A DNA stretch of 64,000 nucleotides, from positions 1,488,001 to 1,552,000 of the forward strand of contig NZ_CAKLPX010000001.1 of NCBI RefSeq assembly GCF_923077115.1. The letters run 5' to 3'. This document shows positions 1 through 7,679 of the stretch, one piece after another (within the stretch, counting starts at the first letter, position 1; each line of letters opens with the position of its first letter). The position numbers were made by a program, and so were the translations under genes. The stretch is from Sinobacterium norvegicum (GTDB lineage: Bacteria > Pseudomonadota > Gammaproteobacteria > Pseudomonadales > Sinobacteriaceae). The notes beneath the pieces are model-generated. The model had not been told where the DNA came from, made no database searches, and worked only from the letters and a program-made list of their open reading frames with translations.

Positions 1-176
1 CTTGTCATGAGCGCAAACGTACGGCGGCGGCAGAGCCTATTATGGCGGCAAAACGCATTACATTAGAGAGTGCTATTATTCTCTCAACACGGCATTATTT
101 AATGGCAAGCCATTGATTTTATACATGACTACATACGGACACCGTTGCCAGAGAGCCGCCCTTGACCGTATTATTT
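1..176. other. Left-edge non-coding stretch
   Basis: No open reading frame with a credible start and ribosome site is visible here. The sequence is moderately AT-rich and leads into the promoter-like site at 177. A divergent gene could begin at the very left edge, because a minus-strand ATG lies at 6-8, but no ribosome site supports it and only eight bases would be inside the window. Confidence 0.4.
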
Positions 177-204
177 TGATCCAGACAGCCGCTACCTACG
201 TATA
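177..204 (+). promoter_or_regulatory. ECF sigma (ChrR/RpoE-type) promoter candidate upstream of the lipid-modification block
   Basis: TGATCC at 177-182 and CGTATA at 199-204 are separated by exactly 16 bases, and the first gene starts 22 bases downstream. TGATCC followed by CGTA at this spacing is the promoter form described for ChrR-associated ECF sigma factors of the singlet-oxygen response. The same architecture recurs at 6300-6327. No sigma factor or ChrR gene lies inside the window, so the regulator is inferred. Confidence 0.6.
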
Positions 205-226
205 AATCAGTACTTACGGGCAGAAT

Positions 227-682
227 ATGATGACAACTGTGAATACCACTACTGAGCGACACAACCCATTAATCGAAGACTTCAAACGCTTCTACCGGGA
301 TATGAAGTACGGCAAGGCCGTCGACATCAGCGATATCTACGCTGACAATGTTATTTTTGTTGACCCGATTCACAAGCTACAAGGACTGGACAACCTCAGC
401 GCCTACCTCGACCACTCGCTGGAGAATGTCACCGAATGCCGCTTCGAGTTCCTGGATATTATTGCCAGCGACTCGATTGCCTATATTAAATGGCGTATGC
501 ACTATCACCACCCAAAGATCAGTGCTCAGCCACAAACCCTCAAAGGCATTAGCCACCTCCATTTCGATCAAAAAATAACCTTCCATGAGGATGTCTATGA
601 CATGGGCAGCATGGTCTATGAGCACCTACCCATCATCGGTCGCATCATCGGTTATATTAAACGTAGAATTGCCAGGGGATGA
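227..682 (+). CDS. NTF2-like (SnoaL-fold) protein, first gene of the photo-oxidative-stress-type lipid block
   Basis: A 151-residue protein of the nuclear transport factor 2-like / SnoaL-like superfamily. It has the short N-terminal helix, an FVDP motif near residue 44 and the W-R-M-x-Y strand typical of this small cone-shaped fold. Members bind or turn over small hydrophobic ligands, but no catalytic residues can be assigned, so the activity is unknown. It begins two codons before an alternative ATG and overlaps the next gene by four bases (ATGA), which implies translational coupling. Homologues sit at this position in many gammaproteobacterial SDR/FAD/DUF1365/Cfa clusters, so a role in making or protecting modified fatty acids is inferred from context. 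Confidence 0.75.
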   Translation: MMTTVNTTTERHNPLIEDFKRFYRDMKYGKAVDISDIYADNVIFVDPIHKLQGLDNLSAYLDHSLENVTECRFEFLDIIASDSIAYIKWRMHYHHPKISAQPQTLKGISHLHFDQKITFHEDVYDMGSMVYEHLPIIGRIIGYIKRRIARG

Positions 683-1488
683 ATATGACAACCCATCATG
701 TCATCTGGATCACCGGCGCAAGCTCTGGCATTGGCCAGGCACTGTGTCGCTATTACGCCGAACAGGGCTGTACCGTGGTGGCCACGGCCAGAAGCCAAGT
801 CAGCCTAGAGCAAAGCTTTGCCGCCATGCCTGAGGTGCACTGTCTGGCTGGCGACGTCACCGATGGCGCCAAGATGAAGCAGCTGGCAGAAGTGATAGCA
901 CAACGCTTCAATCATATTAACGAGCTGATTGTGAACGCCGGCAACTGCGAATACATCGACGAGCTCCCCGTCGACGTCAGCCTGACCGAACGATTGATGG
1001 CGGTGAATTATCACGGCGCTATCAACACCATTAATGCCGGCCTACCGCTGCTGCAAAACTGCCCCGAGCAAGCGACTATTATCGGTGTCTGCTCACAGGT
1101 TATTTTTGCCCCCTTCTGTCGCAGTGAAGCCTATGGTGCCAGCAAGGCGGCGCTTGACTATTTCTTGCAGAGCTTACGGATCGACCTGAAAGCTGCCAGC
1201 ATCGATGTCAGCATTGCCTACCCTGGTTTCGTCAAGACGCCACTGACTGACAAAAACACCTTTGACATGCCTTTTCTGATCAGCGCTGAGCAGGCCGCCA
1301 TCAGAATCGACCAAGGCCTTAGCAGGCAGCAACAGCGTATCATCTTCCCGCGACGCTTAAAGCTGATGCTCGGTCTTAGCAGATGGTTACCCTCGCTCTG
1401 GCAGCGCTGGATGCTCAAGGGCCAAACAGCACAGTTCAGTGAACAGACAACCGCCGAGCACTCAATATCAACACAGGACAGCCCATGA
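679..1488 (+). CDS. Short-chain dehydrogenase/reductase (SDR)
   Basis: A 269-residue classical SDR. The Rossmann glycine motif TGASSGIG lies near residues 13-20 and the active-site YxxxK (YGASK) near residue 154, so it should be an NAD(P)-dependent alcohol/ketone oxidoreductase. The C-terminal tail is basic and hydrophobic, which suits membrane-lipid substrates. The start ATG overlaps the preceding stop by four bases, and its own end overlaps the next gene's ATG, so it belongs to one tightly coupled operon with the NTF2-like, FAD and DUF1365 genes. The substrate is not known; an oxidised acyl chain is an inference from the neighbours. Confidence 0.85.
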   Translation: MNMTTHHVIWITGASSGIGQALCRYYAEQGCTVVATARSQVSLEQSFAAMPEVHCLAGDVTDGAKMKQLAEVIAQRFNHINELIVNAGNCEYIDELPVDVSLTERLMAVNYHGAINTINAGLPLLQNCPEQATIIGVCSQVIFAPFCRSEAYGASKAALDYFLQSLRIDLKAASIDVSIAYPGFVKTPLTDKNTFDMPFLISAEQAAIRIDQGLSRQQQRIIFPRRLKLMLGLSRWLPSLWQRWMLKGQTAQFSEQTTAEHSISTQDSP

Positions 1489-2738
1489 AAATAGCGATTA
1501 TCGGCAGCGGAATATCCGGCTTAACCGCCGCCTACTTACTTAATCCAGACCACGACATCTGCGTCTACGAGAAAGCCGATCGCATCGGCGGCCACACCGC
1601 CACGAAACAGCTCCAGCTAGCGGGTCGCGATTACGCCATCGATACCGGCTTTATCGTCTACAACGACTGGACCTACCCCAACTTTATCAAGCTGATGGAA
1701 ACGCTAGGGGTGGCCAGCCAAACCACGGCTATGGGCTTCAGCGTCACCGCCCACCAAGGCCGCTATGAGTACAGCGGCAATGGCTTTGATGGCTTGTTTG
1801 CTCAACGCAAGAACCTCTGCAATATCAAGCATTGGCGCATGCTGCGAGACATCGTCCGGTTCAATAAACAGGCGATTGCAGATCTGCAATCGGGTGAGCT
1901 TGACGGTGATGCCACTCTGGCCCAATACCTCGCCGCCAACGGTTATAGTCGGCAGTTTATCGACTACTACTTAATCCCCATGGGCTGTGCGATTTGGTCA
2001 TCGTCCACCGATATGATGCTGGATTTTCCGCTGCAGTTCTTTGTTCAGTTTTTCAAAAACCACGGCCTGCTGAGCATCAAAAACCGCCCTCAGTGGCATG
2101 TATTGCAGGGCGGCTCCAGCAGCTATTTGCCGAAACTGACGGCCAGCTTTAACGACAAGATCCAGCTCAATACTGACATCACCTCAGTCAGCCGTCACTC
2201 GGAGGGTGCCACCCTCACCTTCGCCGAAGGTCAACAGCAACAGTTCGATCACGTCATCTTTGCCTGCCACAGTGATCAAGCATTGAAACTACTTGCCGAC
2301 CCCAGTGAGGCTGAGCAGTCCGTGCTTGGCGACATTCACTACAAAAGCAATGAGGTGGTTTTGCACTATGATGAAACCCTACTGCCAAGGAATAAAAAAA
2401 CCTGGTCCAGCTGGAACTATCTGCTCTCTCAGACCCAGCAGGAACATGCGGTGCTGACATACAATATGAATATTCTACAGGGCATTGAGTCTGACCATAC
2501 CTTTTGTGTCACGCTGAACGCCAGCGACCAAATCGACGCCAAGAAAATTCTTGGCCGCTATCAATACAGCCACCCGGTCTTTACCGAGGCGGCTATCGAG
2601 GCACAACAACGCTGGCCAGAAATCAATGGCAGCCAACGCACGTGGTTTTGTGGCGCCTATTGGGCCAATGGCTTTCACGAGGATGGCTGCAGCAGTGGCC
2701 TGAGAGTTGCTGTGGCGCTGGGAGCAAAGCCGCTATGA
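1485..2738 (+). CDS. FAD-dependent amine-oxidase-like / desaturase-like protein
   Basis: A 417-residue flavoprotein that opens with the dinucleotide-binding motif GSGISG (residues 7-12), followed by the acidic strand end VYEKADRIGGH, typical of the NAD(P)-binding/amine-oxidase superfamily that also includes phytoene desaturases. A late C-terminal motif (WANGFHEDGCSSGLR) fits the second FAD contact. In clusters of this kind the gene is paired with DUF1365 and a Cfa-type methyltransferase. Related genes were reported in furan fatty acid synthesis in Rhodobacter, so oxidation of a methylated acyl chain is a reasonable but unproven role. It overlaps both neighbours by four bases. Confidence 0.85.
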   Translation: MKIAIIGSGISGLTAAYLLNPDHDICVYEKADRIGGHTATKQLQLAGRDYAIDTGFIVYNDWTYPNFIKLMETLGVASQTTAMGFSVTAHQGRYEYSGNGFDGLFAQRKNLCNIKHWRMLRDIVRFNKQAIADLQSGELDGDATLAQYLAANGYSRQFIDYYLIPMGCAIWSSSTDMMLDFPLQFFVQFFKNHGLLSIKNRPQWHVLQGGSSSYLPKLTASFNDKIQLNTDITSVSRHSEGATLTFAEGQQQQFDHVIFACHSDQALKLLADPSEAEQSVLGDIHYKSNEVVLHYDETLLPRNKKTWSSWNYLLSQTQQEHAVLTYNMNILQGIESDHTFCVTLNASDQIDAKKILGRYQYSHPVFTEAAIEAQQRWPEINGSQRTWFCGAYWANGFHEDGCSSGLRVAVALGAKPL

Positions 2739-3499
2739 GCCATGCATGCTATCAAGGCAGCGTCAGACATCGTCGTTTCATGCCCTGCGACAACAGCTTT
2801 AGCTATGACTTATTCATGTGGTATATCGACCTCGACCATATCGCGGATTTTCAACAACGACGCCTGTTCTCCCCCTTCAGCCTCAAACGCAAGGATTACC
2901 TCGATGGCAACAACACCCCGCTCAAGGGTGCCGTGGTGGCCGAACTTGAGCAGGAACTGGGGCCACTGCCGGTCGAAAAGGTTTTTCTGCTGACTCAGCT
3001 ACGCTGTTTTGGTTATGTGATCAATCCAATCAGCTGCTATTACTGTTTCGATAAAAATCAGCAGTTAGTCGCCCTTTTAGTCGAGGTGACCAACACGCCT
3101 TGGGGTGAGAGACAATTATATCGCTTAAAGTGTCATCCAAACAACAACACCCAGCGTATAAATTTCGACAAGCAGATGCATGTATCACCGTTTAACCCAA
3201 TGCAGATGCAGTACCAGTGGCGTAACAACAACCCCGCAGCAGGGCTAAGCATCCACTTAAGCTGCCTTTTAGGTGACCAAAAGGTGATGGATGCCACCCT
3301 GAACATGAAGCGACAGCAGTACCAAAGCGAGGCTGAAAATAGCGGTAATAGAATATTTAAAAACCCGCTGATGACATACAAAATTGCCGGTTTAATTTAC
3401 TGGCAGGCAGCAAAATTATTTTTTATCAAGAAGCTGCCACTGCAGCGGCATCCGGGTAAAAAGATCACGACAAACACCGCCAGTGACAGCAGTCACTAG
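2735..3499 (+). CDS. DUF1365 family protein
   Basis: A 254-residue DUF1365 protein. The start at 2735 is chosen because its ATGA overlaps the previous stop and the family's opening pattern follows at once (CYQGSVRHRRFMP, then FSYDLFMWYIDLD). Further family signatures are the GYVINPISCYYCFD segment and EVTNTPWGER. DUF1365 has no established biochemistry, but the gene almost always sits between an FAD amine-oxidase-like gene and a cyclopropane-fatty-acid-synthase-like gene, as it does here. A longer in-frame reading back to 2504 would overlap the upstream gene by more than 200 bases and is rejected. Confidence 0.88.
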   Translation: MSHACYQGSVRHRRFMPCDNSFSYDLFMWYIDLDHIADFQQRRLFSPFSLKRKDYLDGNNTPLKGAVVAELEQELGPLPVEKVFLLTQLRCFGYVINPISCYYCFDKNQQLVALLVEVTNTPWGERQLYRLKCHPNNNTQRINFDKQMHVSPFNPMQMQYQWRNNNPAAGLSIHLSCLLGDQKVMDATLNMKRQQYQSEAENSGNRIFKNPLMTYKIAGLIYWQAAKLFFIKKLPLQRHPGKKITTNTASDSSH

Positions 3500-3544
3500 G
3501 CCAAATTTTTCAAACCGTTTTGATGATTTAAGAGGGATATAAAA

Positions 3545-4816
3545 ATGGCTTCAATCAGCACCGCATACAACCACCTTGATGATCACTTGAAGTCCAGTGC
3601 TATCGATGATTTCGCCTACAGGAAAGTCATCAAACACTTTGCCTGCATCCGCCACGGCCGCTTGGTGATTAGTTTTGATGACCAGACTCACTCTATGGGC
3701 CAGGCCCATAAAGACACGGATTTAGTCGCCTACATCCACGTCGAGAACAAGGCGCTATTTCGTCATATCATGTTAAACGGCATGACCGGTGCTGCAGAGA
3801 TGTACATGCTTGGAGCATGGAAGTGCCCCGACTTACTCAAGCTTATACAACTGATGTGTCGCAACATTCATCTGTTATCAGAAATGGACAACAAGCGCAG
3901 CACCCTGAGTAAGGTCTCCAATAAGTTGATGCATTACTTTAATCAAAACACCGTATCGGGCTCGCAGCGTAATATTTCTGCTCACTACGATTTAAGCAAT
4001 GATTTCTTTGCCACCTTCCTCGATAAATCCATGATGTATTCGTCGGCCATATTCGCCGATGACAACACCTCACTGGAGCAGGCCGCGACGTTTAAATTAG
4101 ACGTTATCTGCCAAAAGCTTAACTTATCAGCCACGGATCATGTGGTTGAAATTGGCACCGGATGGGGCGGCATGGCCATTTATGCCGCACAGCATTATGG
4201 CTGTAAAGTGACCACCACAACCATTTCCCAGCAACAGTATGACTACACCTGTGCGCAGGTCAAAAAACTCGGCCTCGAAGGTCAAATCACCGTATTAATG
4301 AAAGATTATCGCGAGCTACAAGGCCAGTTCGATAAGCTTATCTCTATCGAGATGATTGAAGCGGTAGGCCACAAGTTTTACCAGAGCTACTTTGAACAGT
4401 GCTCCCACCTGTTGAAAGAGGATGGTCTGGCCTTGATACAAGCCATTACGATCTCCGATCAGCGCTTTCATCAGGCAAAAAACCGAGTCGACTTTATTCA
4501 GCGCTATATTTTTCCCGGTGGGTGTCTGCCCAGCGTCTCGGTCATTAGCAACTGTATTGCAGACCATACCGACATGCAGATTGTCGACCTCGACGACATC
4601 ACCAAGGATTACGCCTTAACGCTACACCACTGGCGCCAGGAGTTTCACCGGGGCATTGAACAGGTTAAACAACTGGGTTTTGACGATATATTCTGCCGCA
4701 TGTGGGAGTACTATTTAAGCTACTGCGAAGGTGGTTTCCGCGAGCGCGTGATTCAAACCTCGCAGATCCTCATCGCCAAGCCACTGCACCGTGGCAACAC
4801 CTCGCGCAGACGCTAA
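3545..4816 (+). CDS. Cyclopropane-fatty-acid-synthase-like SAM methyltransferase
   Basis: A 423-residue methyltransferase of the Cfa/mycolic acid cyclopropane synthase family. The N-terminal half carries the lipid-binding extension, SAHYDLSND lies near residue 139, and the SAM-binding loop VVEIGTGWGGMA near residue 199. Further family motifs are QAITISDQRF and the YIFPGGCLPS block. The family transfers a methylene or methyl group from SAM to the double bond of a membrane phospholipid acyl chain. Next to the FAD, DUF1365 and SDR genes it could make a methylated intermediate rather than a plain cyclopropane. It starts 45 bases after DUF1365, in the same operon. Confidence 0.92.
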   Translation: MASISTAYNHLDDHLKSSAIDDFAYRKVIKHFACIRHGRLVISFDDQTHSMGQAHKDTDLVAYIHVENKALFRHIMLNGMTGAAEMYMLGAWKCPDLLKLIQLMCRNIHLLSEMDNKRSTLSKVSNKLMHYFNQNTVSGSQRNISAHYDLSNDFFATFLDKSMMYSSAIFADDNTSLEQAATFKLDVICQKLNLSATDHVVEIGTGWGGMAIYAAQHYGCKVTTTTISQQQYDYTCAQVKKLGLEGQITVLMKDYRELQGQFDKLISIEMIEAVGHKFYQSYFEQCSHLLKEDGLALIQAITISDQRFHQAKNRVDFIQRYIFPGGCLPSVSVISNCIADHTDMQIVDLDDITKDYALTLHHWRQEFHRGIEQVKQLGFDDIFCRMWEYYLSYCEGGFRERVIQTSQILIAKPLHRGNTSRRR

Positions 4817-4861
4817 TTTACCCACACGACTCAACAATACTGACTCACGACGGAGGCCATC

Positions 4862-5455
4862 ATGAAAAGCAACAGCCTTACATTCAATCAAAAATTCTCC
4901 GAGCTAGGCGGCAGCAAACAACGCGTTATTCGTAACGCACTGCTGTTTCAAGCCAATTGGTTTATTTGTGCGATTTATGATGAATCTGTCAGCGTCATCA
5001 GCACCATGCTTTTAGTCTTGGTGCATTTTTTCTACCAGAGTAAAGATGGCCGCGAGTGGTCGATGATTCTGCTGTTTAGTCTGTCAGGCTATCTCTGTGA
5101 TAGCCTGCTGGCCAACCTTGGGGTGATCGAGCTGAGCGGGCAATTCACCATCAATTCCAGCGGCACGGTACTGGCACCAACCTGGTTATTGTTTTTATGG
5201 CTAAGCTTTGCGACCACCATCAATCATTGCATGGCCTATCTGCAAAAGCACCTGAGTCTGGCCGTATTGCTCTGCCTCATCGCCGTCCCTCTCAACTATC
5301 TTGCCGGTGCCAAATTAACCGGCAGCACGCTGGCAGATCCTCAGTGGCTCAGCCTGTCATTGTTTGGTGTTTACTGGGCGGTGCTGCTGCCTGCAGCGCT
5401 GCTTTGGTGCCGACTCTACTGCGTGCACAACACCCCGAGCAATCAGCAGGCTTAA
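4862..5455 (+). CDS. DUF2878 family membrane protein
   Basis: A 197-residue integral membrane protein with about five to six hydrophobic segments and the WFICAIYDES and WLLFLWLSFATTINH features of DUF2878. These proteins are encoded almost only next to Cfa/DUF1365 genes, and their function is unknown. A purine-rich site (GGAGG) precedes the ATG at 4862 by about seven bases. Position and membrane nature suggest a partner of the lipid-modifying enzymes at the inner membrane, which is inference only. Confidence 0.8.
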   Translation: MKSNSLTFNQKFSELGGSKQRVIRNALLFQANWFICAIYDESVSVISTMLLVLVHFFYQSKDGREWSMILLFSLSGYLCDSLLANLGVIELSGQFTINSSGTVLAPTWLLFLWLSFATTINHCMAYLQKHLSLAVLLCLIAVPLNYLAGAKLTGSTLADPQWLSLSLFGVYWAVLLPAALLWCRLYCVHNTPSNQQA

Positions 5456-5492
5456 CATAGCAACAGCATTACATGAGCAGAGGAGTTACCCC

Positions 5493-6302
5493 ATGTTAAC
5501 ATTTGCCACCCAAACCATCGTCGTCTCCTCGTTTGTTGCCATGGCATCGGCCTCTGTTGCTTACGCAGAAACAGTGGTTGGCCAAGCCTACTCACAGGAT
5601 AGCTTTGAGGCGGTGTACCAAGAACTGCATCAACGCAGCGAACAGCTACACAGCGTGGTTTACCGCAACAATAGCCAGGCGGTGTTTGCCCAAAAGGACA
5701 TCGATTATCGTCAGGGAAAATCAGCGCCAAATATTGTCTTTCGCAGCGATCACTGCAACGAATCCTATGCATTAACAAAATCAGTTGATGAAAATGCCGC
5801 TGTCGACACCGCCTTTGGCGTTGAAATAGCCATGCACTATAGCAACAGTTGCGCCGACAAAAGACACAATCAAAGCATCACCCTAACCCCTCCTTATGTC
5901 ATTGATGCCGGGTTTGATCACCACCTTCGCAGCAACCTTGACGCAGTCAAGCGTCGCGACCTTAGTTTTAACTATCCACTGCCCAGCCGTTTCAGAGAAA
6001 TCAGCTTAAAGGCAAAGGCGATTAACTGCGATCAGGTGCGAGATAATTTCTCGCTGCTATTAAACGCTAAAAATGCTCAAACCAGTGCACGTGAGGACTG
6101 GCAACAATGTATTGTGCTGCGTCCATCCAATTGGATTATTGCGCAGTTGTTTCCACCCATTTACCTTGCCTACAACCAACAGCAACAACTGGCAATGTAT
6201 GCCGGAAAGTCAAATATTAGCAATGTTAATGGCGACTACGAAAAAGTGGTTATCCTTTATTCAGAGACAACCGAGCAGCAACAAATAAGCTTTAATCGGT
6301 GA
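5493..6302 (+). CDS. Exported protein of unknown function in the lipid block
   Basis: A 269-residue protein with an N-terminal signal peptide (hydrophobic core after residue 8, cleavage probably after SVAYA near residue 25). The start at 5493 is preferred over the longer reading from 5364 because it follows a good ribosome site (AGAGGAG) and begins with the signal peptide; the longer form would overlap DUF2878. Four or five cysteines in the mature part could form disulfides. The fold is not recognised. It is the sixth gene after DUF2878 and before DUF3833, and its TGA stop contributes the first bases of a second promoter-like site. A periplasmic role linked to membrane-lipid protection is only inferred. 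Confidence 0.7.
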   Translation: MLTFATQTIVVSSFVAMASASVAYAETVVGQAYSQDSFEAVYQELHQRSEQLHSVVYRNNSQAVFAQKDIDYRQGKSAPNIVFRSDHCNESYALTKSVDENAAVDTAFGVEIAMHYSNSCADKRHNQSITLTPPYVIDAGFDHHLRSNLDAVKRRDLSFNYPLPSRFREISLKAKAINCDQVRDNFSLLLNAKNAQTSAREDWQQCIVLRPSNWIIAQLFPPIYLAYNQQQQLAMYAGKSNISNVNGDYEKVVILYSETTEQQQISFNR

Positions 6303-6327
6303 TCTTCTTAGCCCGCCGATGCGTATA
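6300..6327 (+). promoter_or_regulatory. Second ECF sigma-type promoter candidate upstream of the DUF3833 gene
   Basis: TGATCT at 6300-6305 and CGTATA at 6322-6327 are again 16 bases apart, matching the site at 177-204 in all but one core base. The DUF3833 gene starts 38 bases downstream. Because the first three bases are also the stop codon of the preceding gene, part of the match could be chance, but spacing and -10 element are identical. Confidence 0.5.
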
Positions 6328-6364
6328 GCTTAATAACCGATACCGCATCACAAAGGCTAGTTCA

Positions 6365-6985
6365 ATGACATTATTAAAAAGTAAATCTGCAATTGCGTTG
6401 CTCGCTTATATGGTTTTTCTACTCAGCGCCTGTAGCCAGCAAAACATCCAGCAGTACAGCGATCAAAAACCAGAAATTAACATTCAAACTTTTTTTGATG
6501 GAAAACTAAAAGCCTACGGCGTGGTTAAAAATCGTCAGGGTGATGTCATTCGGCATTTCACTGCCGACATTACCGCCAGCTGGCAAGACGGCGTGGCCAC
6601 ACTGGATGAACACTTTATTTTCAGTGACGGCGAAAAAACCCAGCGAATCTGGACGTTAAAGCCAAACGGCAACGGCAAATTTCTCGCCTCTGCCAACGAT
6701 GTTGTAGGTGAGTCAGACATGCTGGTTGCCGGCAATGCCATCTTCATGGAATACATTCTTCAACTGCCCTATAAAGAAGGTATTTTGGATGTCACCGTCG
6801 ACGACAAGATGTTTCTGGTCGATAAAAATAAAATAATCAACGAATCTATTTTCACCAAATGGGGGTTTAGAGTGGCCACCGTTCAGCTGGTGATTGAAAA
6901 AACTAACGGGGCTGAAACCGCCACAACAAGACGTCGCCCCGCCACCACCTTAGCCTTCGTTCGCGAGGCAAAATACAGCTATTAA
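6365..6985 (+). CDS. DUF3833 family lipoprotein
   Basis: A 206-residue protein with a lipoprotein signal: a hydrophobic stretch followed by the lipobox LLSAC, with the acylated cysteine near residue 23. The mature part matches DUF3833 in its opening (FFDGKLKAYGVVKNRQGDVIRHF) and in the alternating strands that follow (LDEHFIFSDGEKTQRIW), as in small periplasmic beta-rich lipoproteins. DUF3833 genes co-occur with the Cfa/DUF2878 cluster, and the function is unknown. It probably has its own promoter at 6300 and is the last gene of the block. It overlaps the 3' end of the convergent quinone-reductase gene by four bases. Confidence 0.85.
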   Translation: MTLLKSKSAIALLAYMVFLLSACSQQNIQQYSDQKPEINIQTFFDGKLKAYGVVKNRQGDVIRHFTADITASWQDGVATLDEHFIFSDGEKTQRIWTLKPNGNGKFLASANDVVGESDMLVAGNAIFMEYILQLPYKEGILDVTVDDKMFLVDKNKIINESIFTKWGFRVATVQLVIEKTNGAETATTRRRPATTLAFVREAKYSY

Positions 6986-7539
6986 GCCGCACTGAAATGC
7001 TGATCGAGATGATGCACATATTGCTGTTCGATCCAATCCGTCTTACCCGCCACGACATTATCCGCGTGAAACGTGGGCAACTGCGTTCTGACACTTAAAT
7101 AGTGGTTAGTCATAATCAACGGCTGCATCACATCATCTATATGGCTGGCATTTTTCAGCACCATCCCTTTACCCAAGTCACTGCGTTTGAGGTTTGAGCT
7201 GGTCACAATCATGAATTTTTCCGCCGGCAGTAAGCCGCCCTCACCATAGTCATCGGTAATGACAAAGGTTTTGTTATACAACAAGACCTCATCCAACCAC
7301 TGCACCATGGGCGCCGGCATATTGAACCACATAATCGGCGTGATATAGACAATGGTATCTGCCCACAACAACTTAGCCACCTCGCGGTCAACATCCCAGC
7401 TAGCCGTCGATACATCCGATATTCTCACCTGATGGTTTTTGGCCGCTAAGTTCTGCTCGGTTAAATAAGCCAAGTAACCATTGAGCTGCCCCTTAGCATC
7501 AAAGATAGAATAACCCGCCGCCACTATTAATATTTTCAT
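6982..7539 (-). CDS. NAD(P)H quinone reductase-like flavodoxin-fold protein (MdaB type)
   Basis: A 185-residue flavodoxin-fold protein. The FMN-phosphate loop follows the first strand (KILIVAAGYSIFDAKGQLN), and the segment TPIMWFNMPAPMVQWLDEVL is the MdaB/NQO signature in which FMN stacks. MdaB reduces quinones or drugs by two electrons, avoiding semiquinone radicals. The gene is divergent from a LysR regulator at 7680, a common arrangement in which the regulator controls the reductase. Two palindromes in the 140-base gap are candidate operators. Being next to the photo-oxidative block fits an oxidative-stress theme, but the link is not proven. Confidence 0.85.
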   Translation of the reverse strand: MKILIVAAGYSIFDAKGQLNGYLAYLTEQNLAAKNHQVRISDVSTASWDVDREVAKLLWADTIVYITPIMWFNMPAPMVQWLDEVLLYNKTFVITDDYGEGGLLPAEKFMIVTSSNLKRSDLGKGMVLKNASHIDDVMQPLIMTNHYLSVRTQLPTFHADNVVAGKTDWIEQQYVHHLDQHFSAA

Positions 7540-7574
7540 TGCCCTGACCTGTATTGTTTAGAAGAGATAGGCAT

Positions 7575-7588
7575 CGGTATCAATACCG
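7575..7588. promoter_or_regulatory. Palindromic operator candidate in the mdaB-like/LysR gap
   Basis: CGGTAT-CA-ATACCG is a perfect 14-base palindrome lying between the divergent genes. It shares the GGTAT/ATACC half-site with the palindrome at 7615-7627, about 40 bases (four helical turns) away. This layout suits a LysR-type tetramer, but binding is inferred. Confidence 0.5.
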
Positions 7589-7614
7589 CTGCTTAATCAT
7601 TAATGGACAGTCTA

Positions 7615-7627
7615 ATACCCAGGGTAT
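7615..7627. promoter_or_regulatory. Second palindromic operator candidate in the mdaB-like/LysR gap
   Basis: ATACCC-A-GGGTAT is a perfect palindrome around one central base. Its half-site resembles that of the palindrome at 7575-7588. It lies 52 bases before the LysR gene start and 75 bases from the reductase start. Confidence 0.5.
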
Positions 7628-7679
7628 AAATTGATAATGACCTAAATATTGAAATAATTATTCATCAAAAGTGAAGAAT

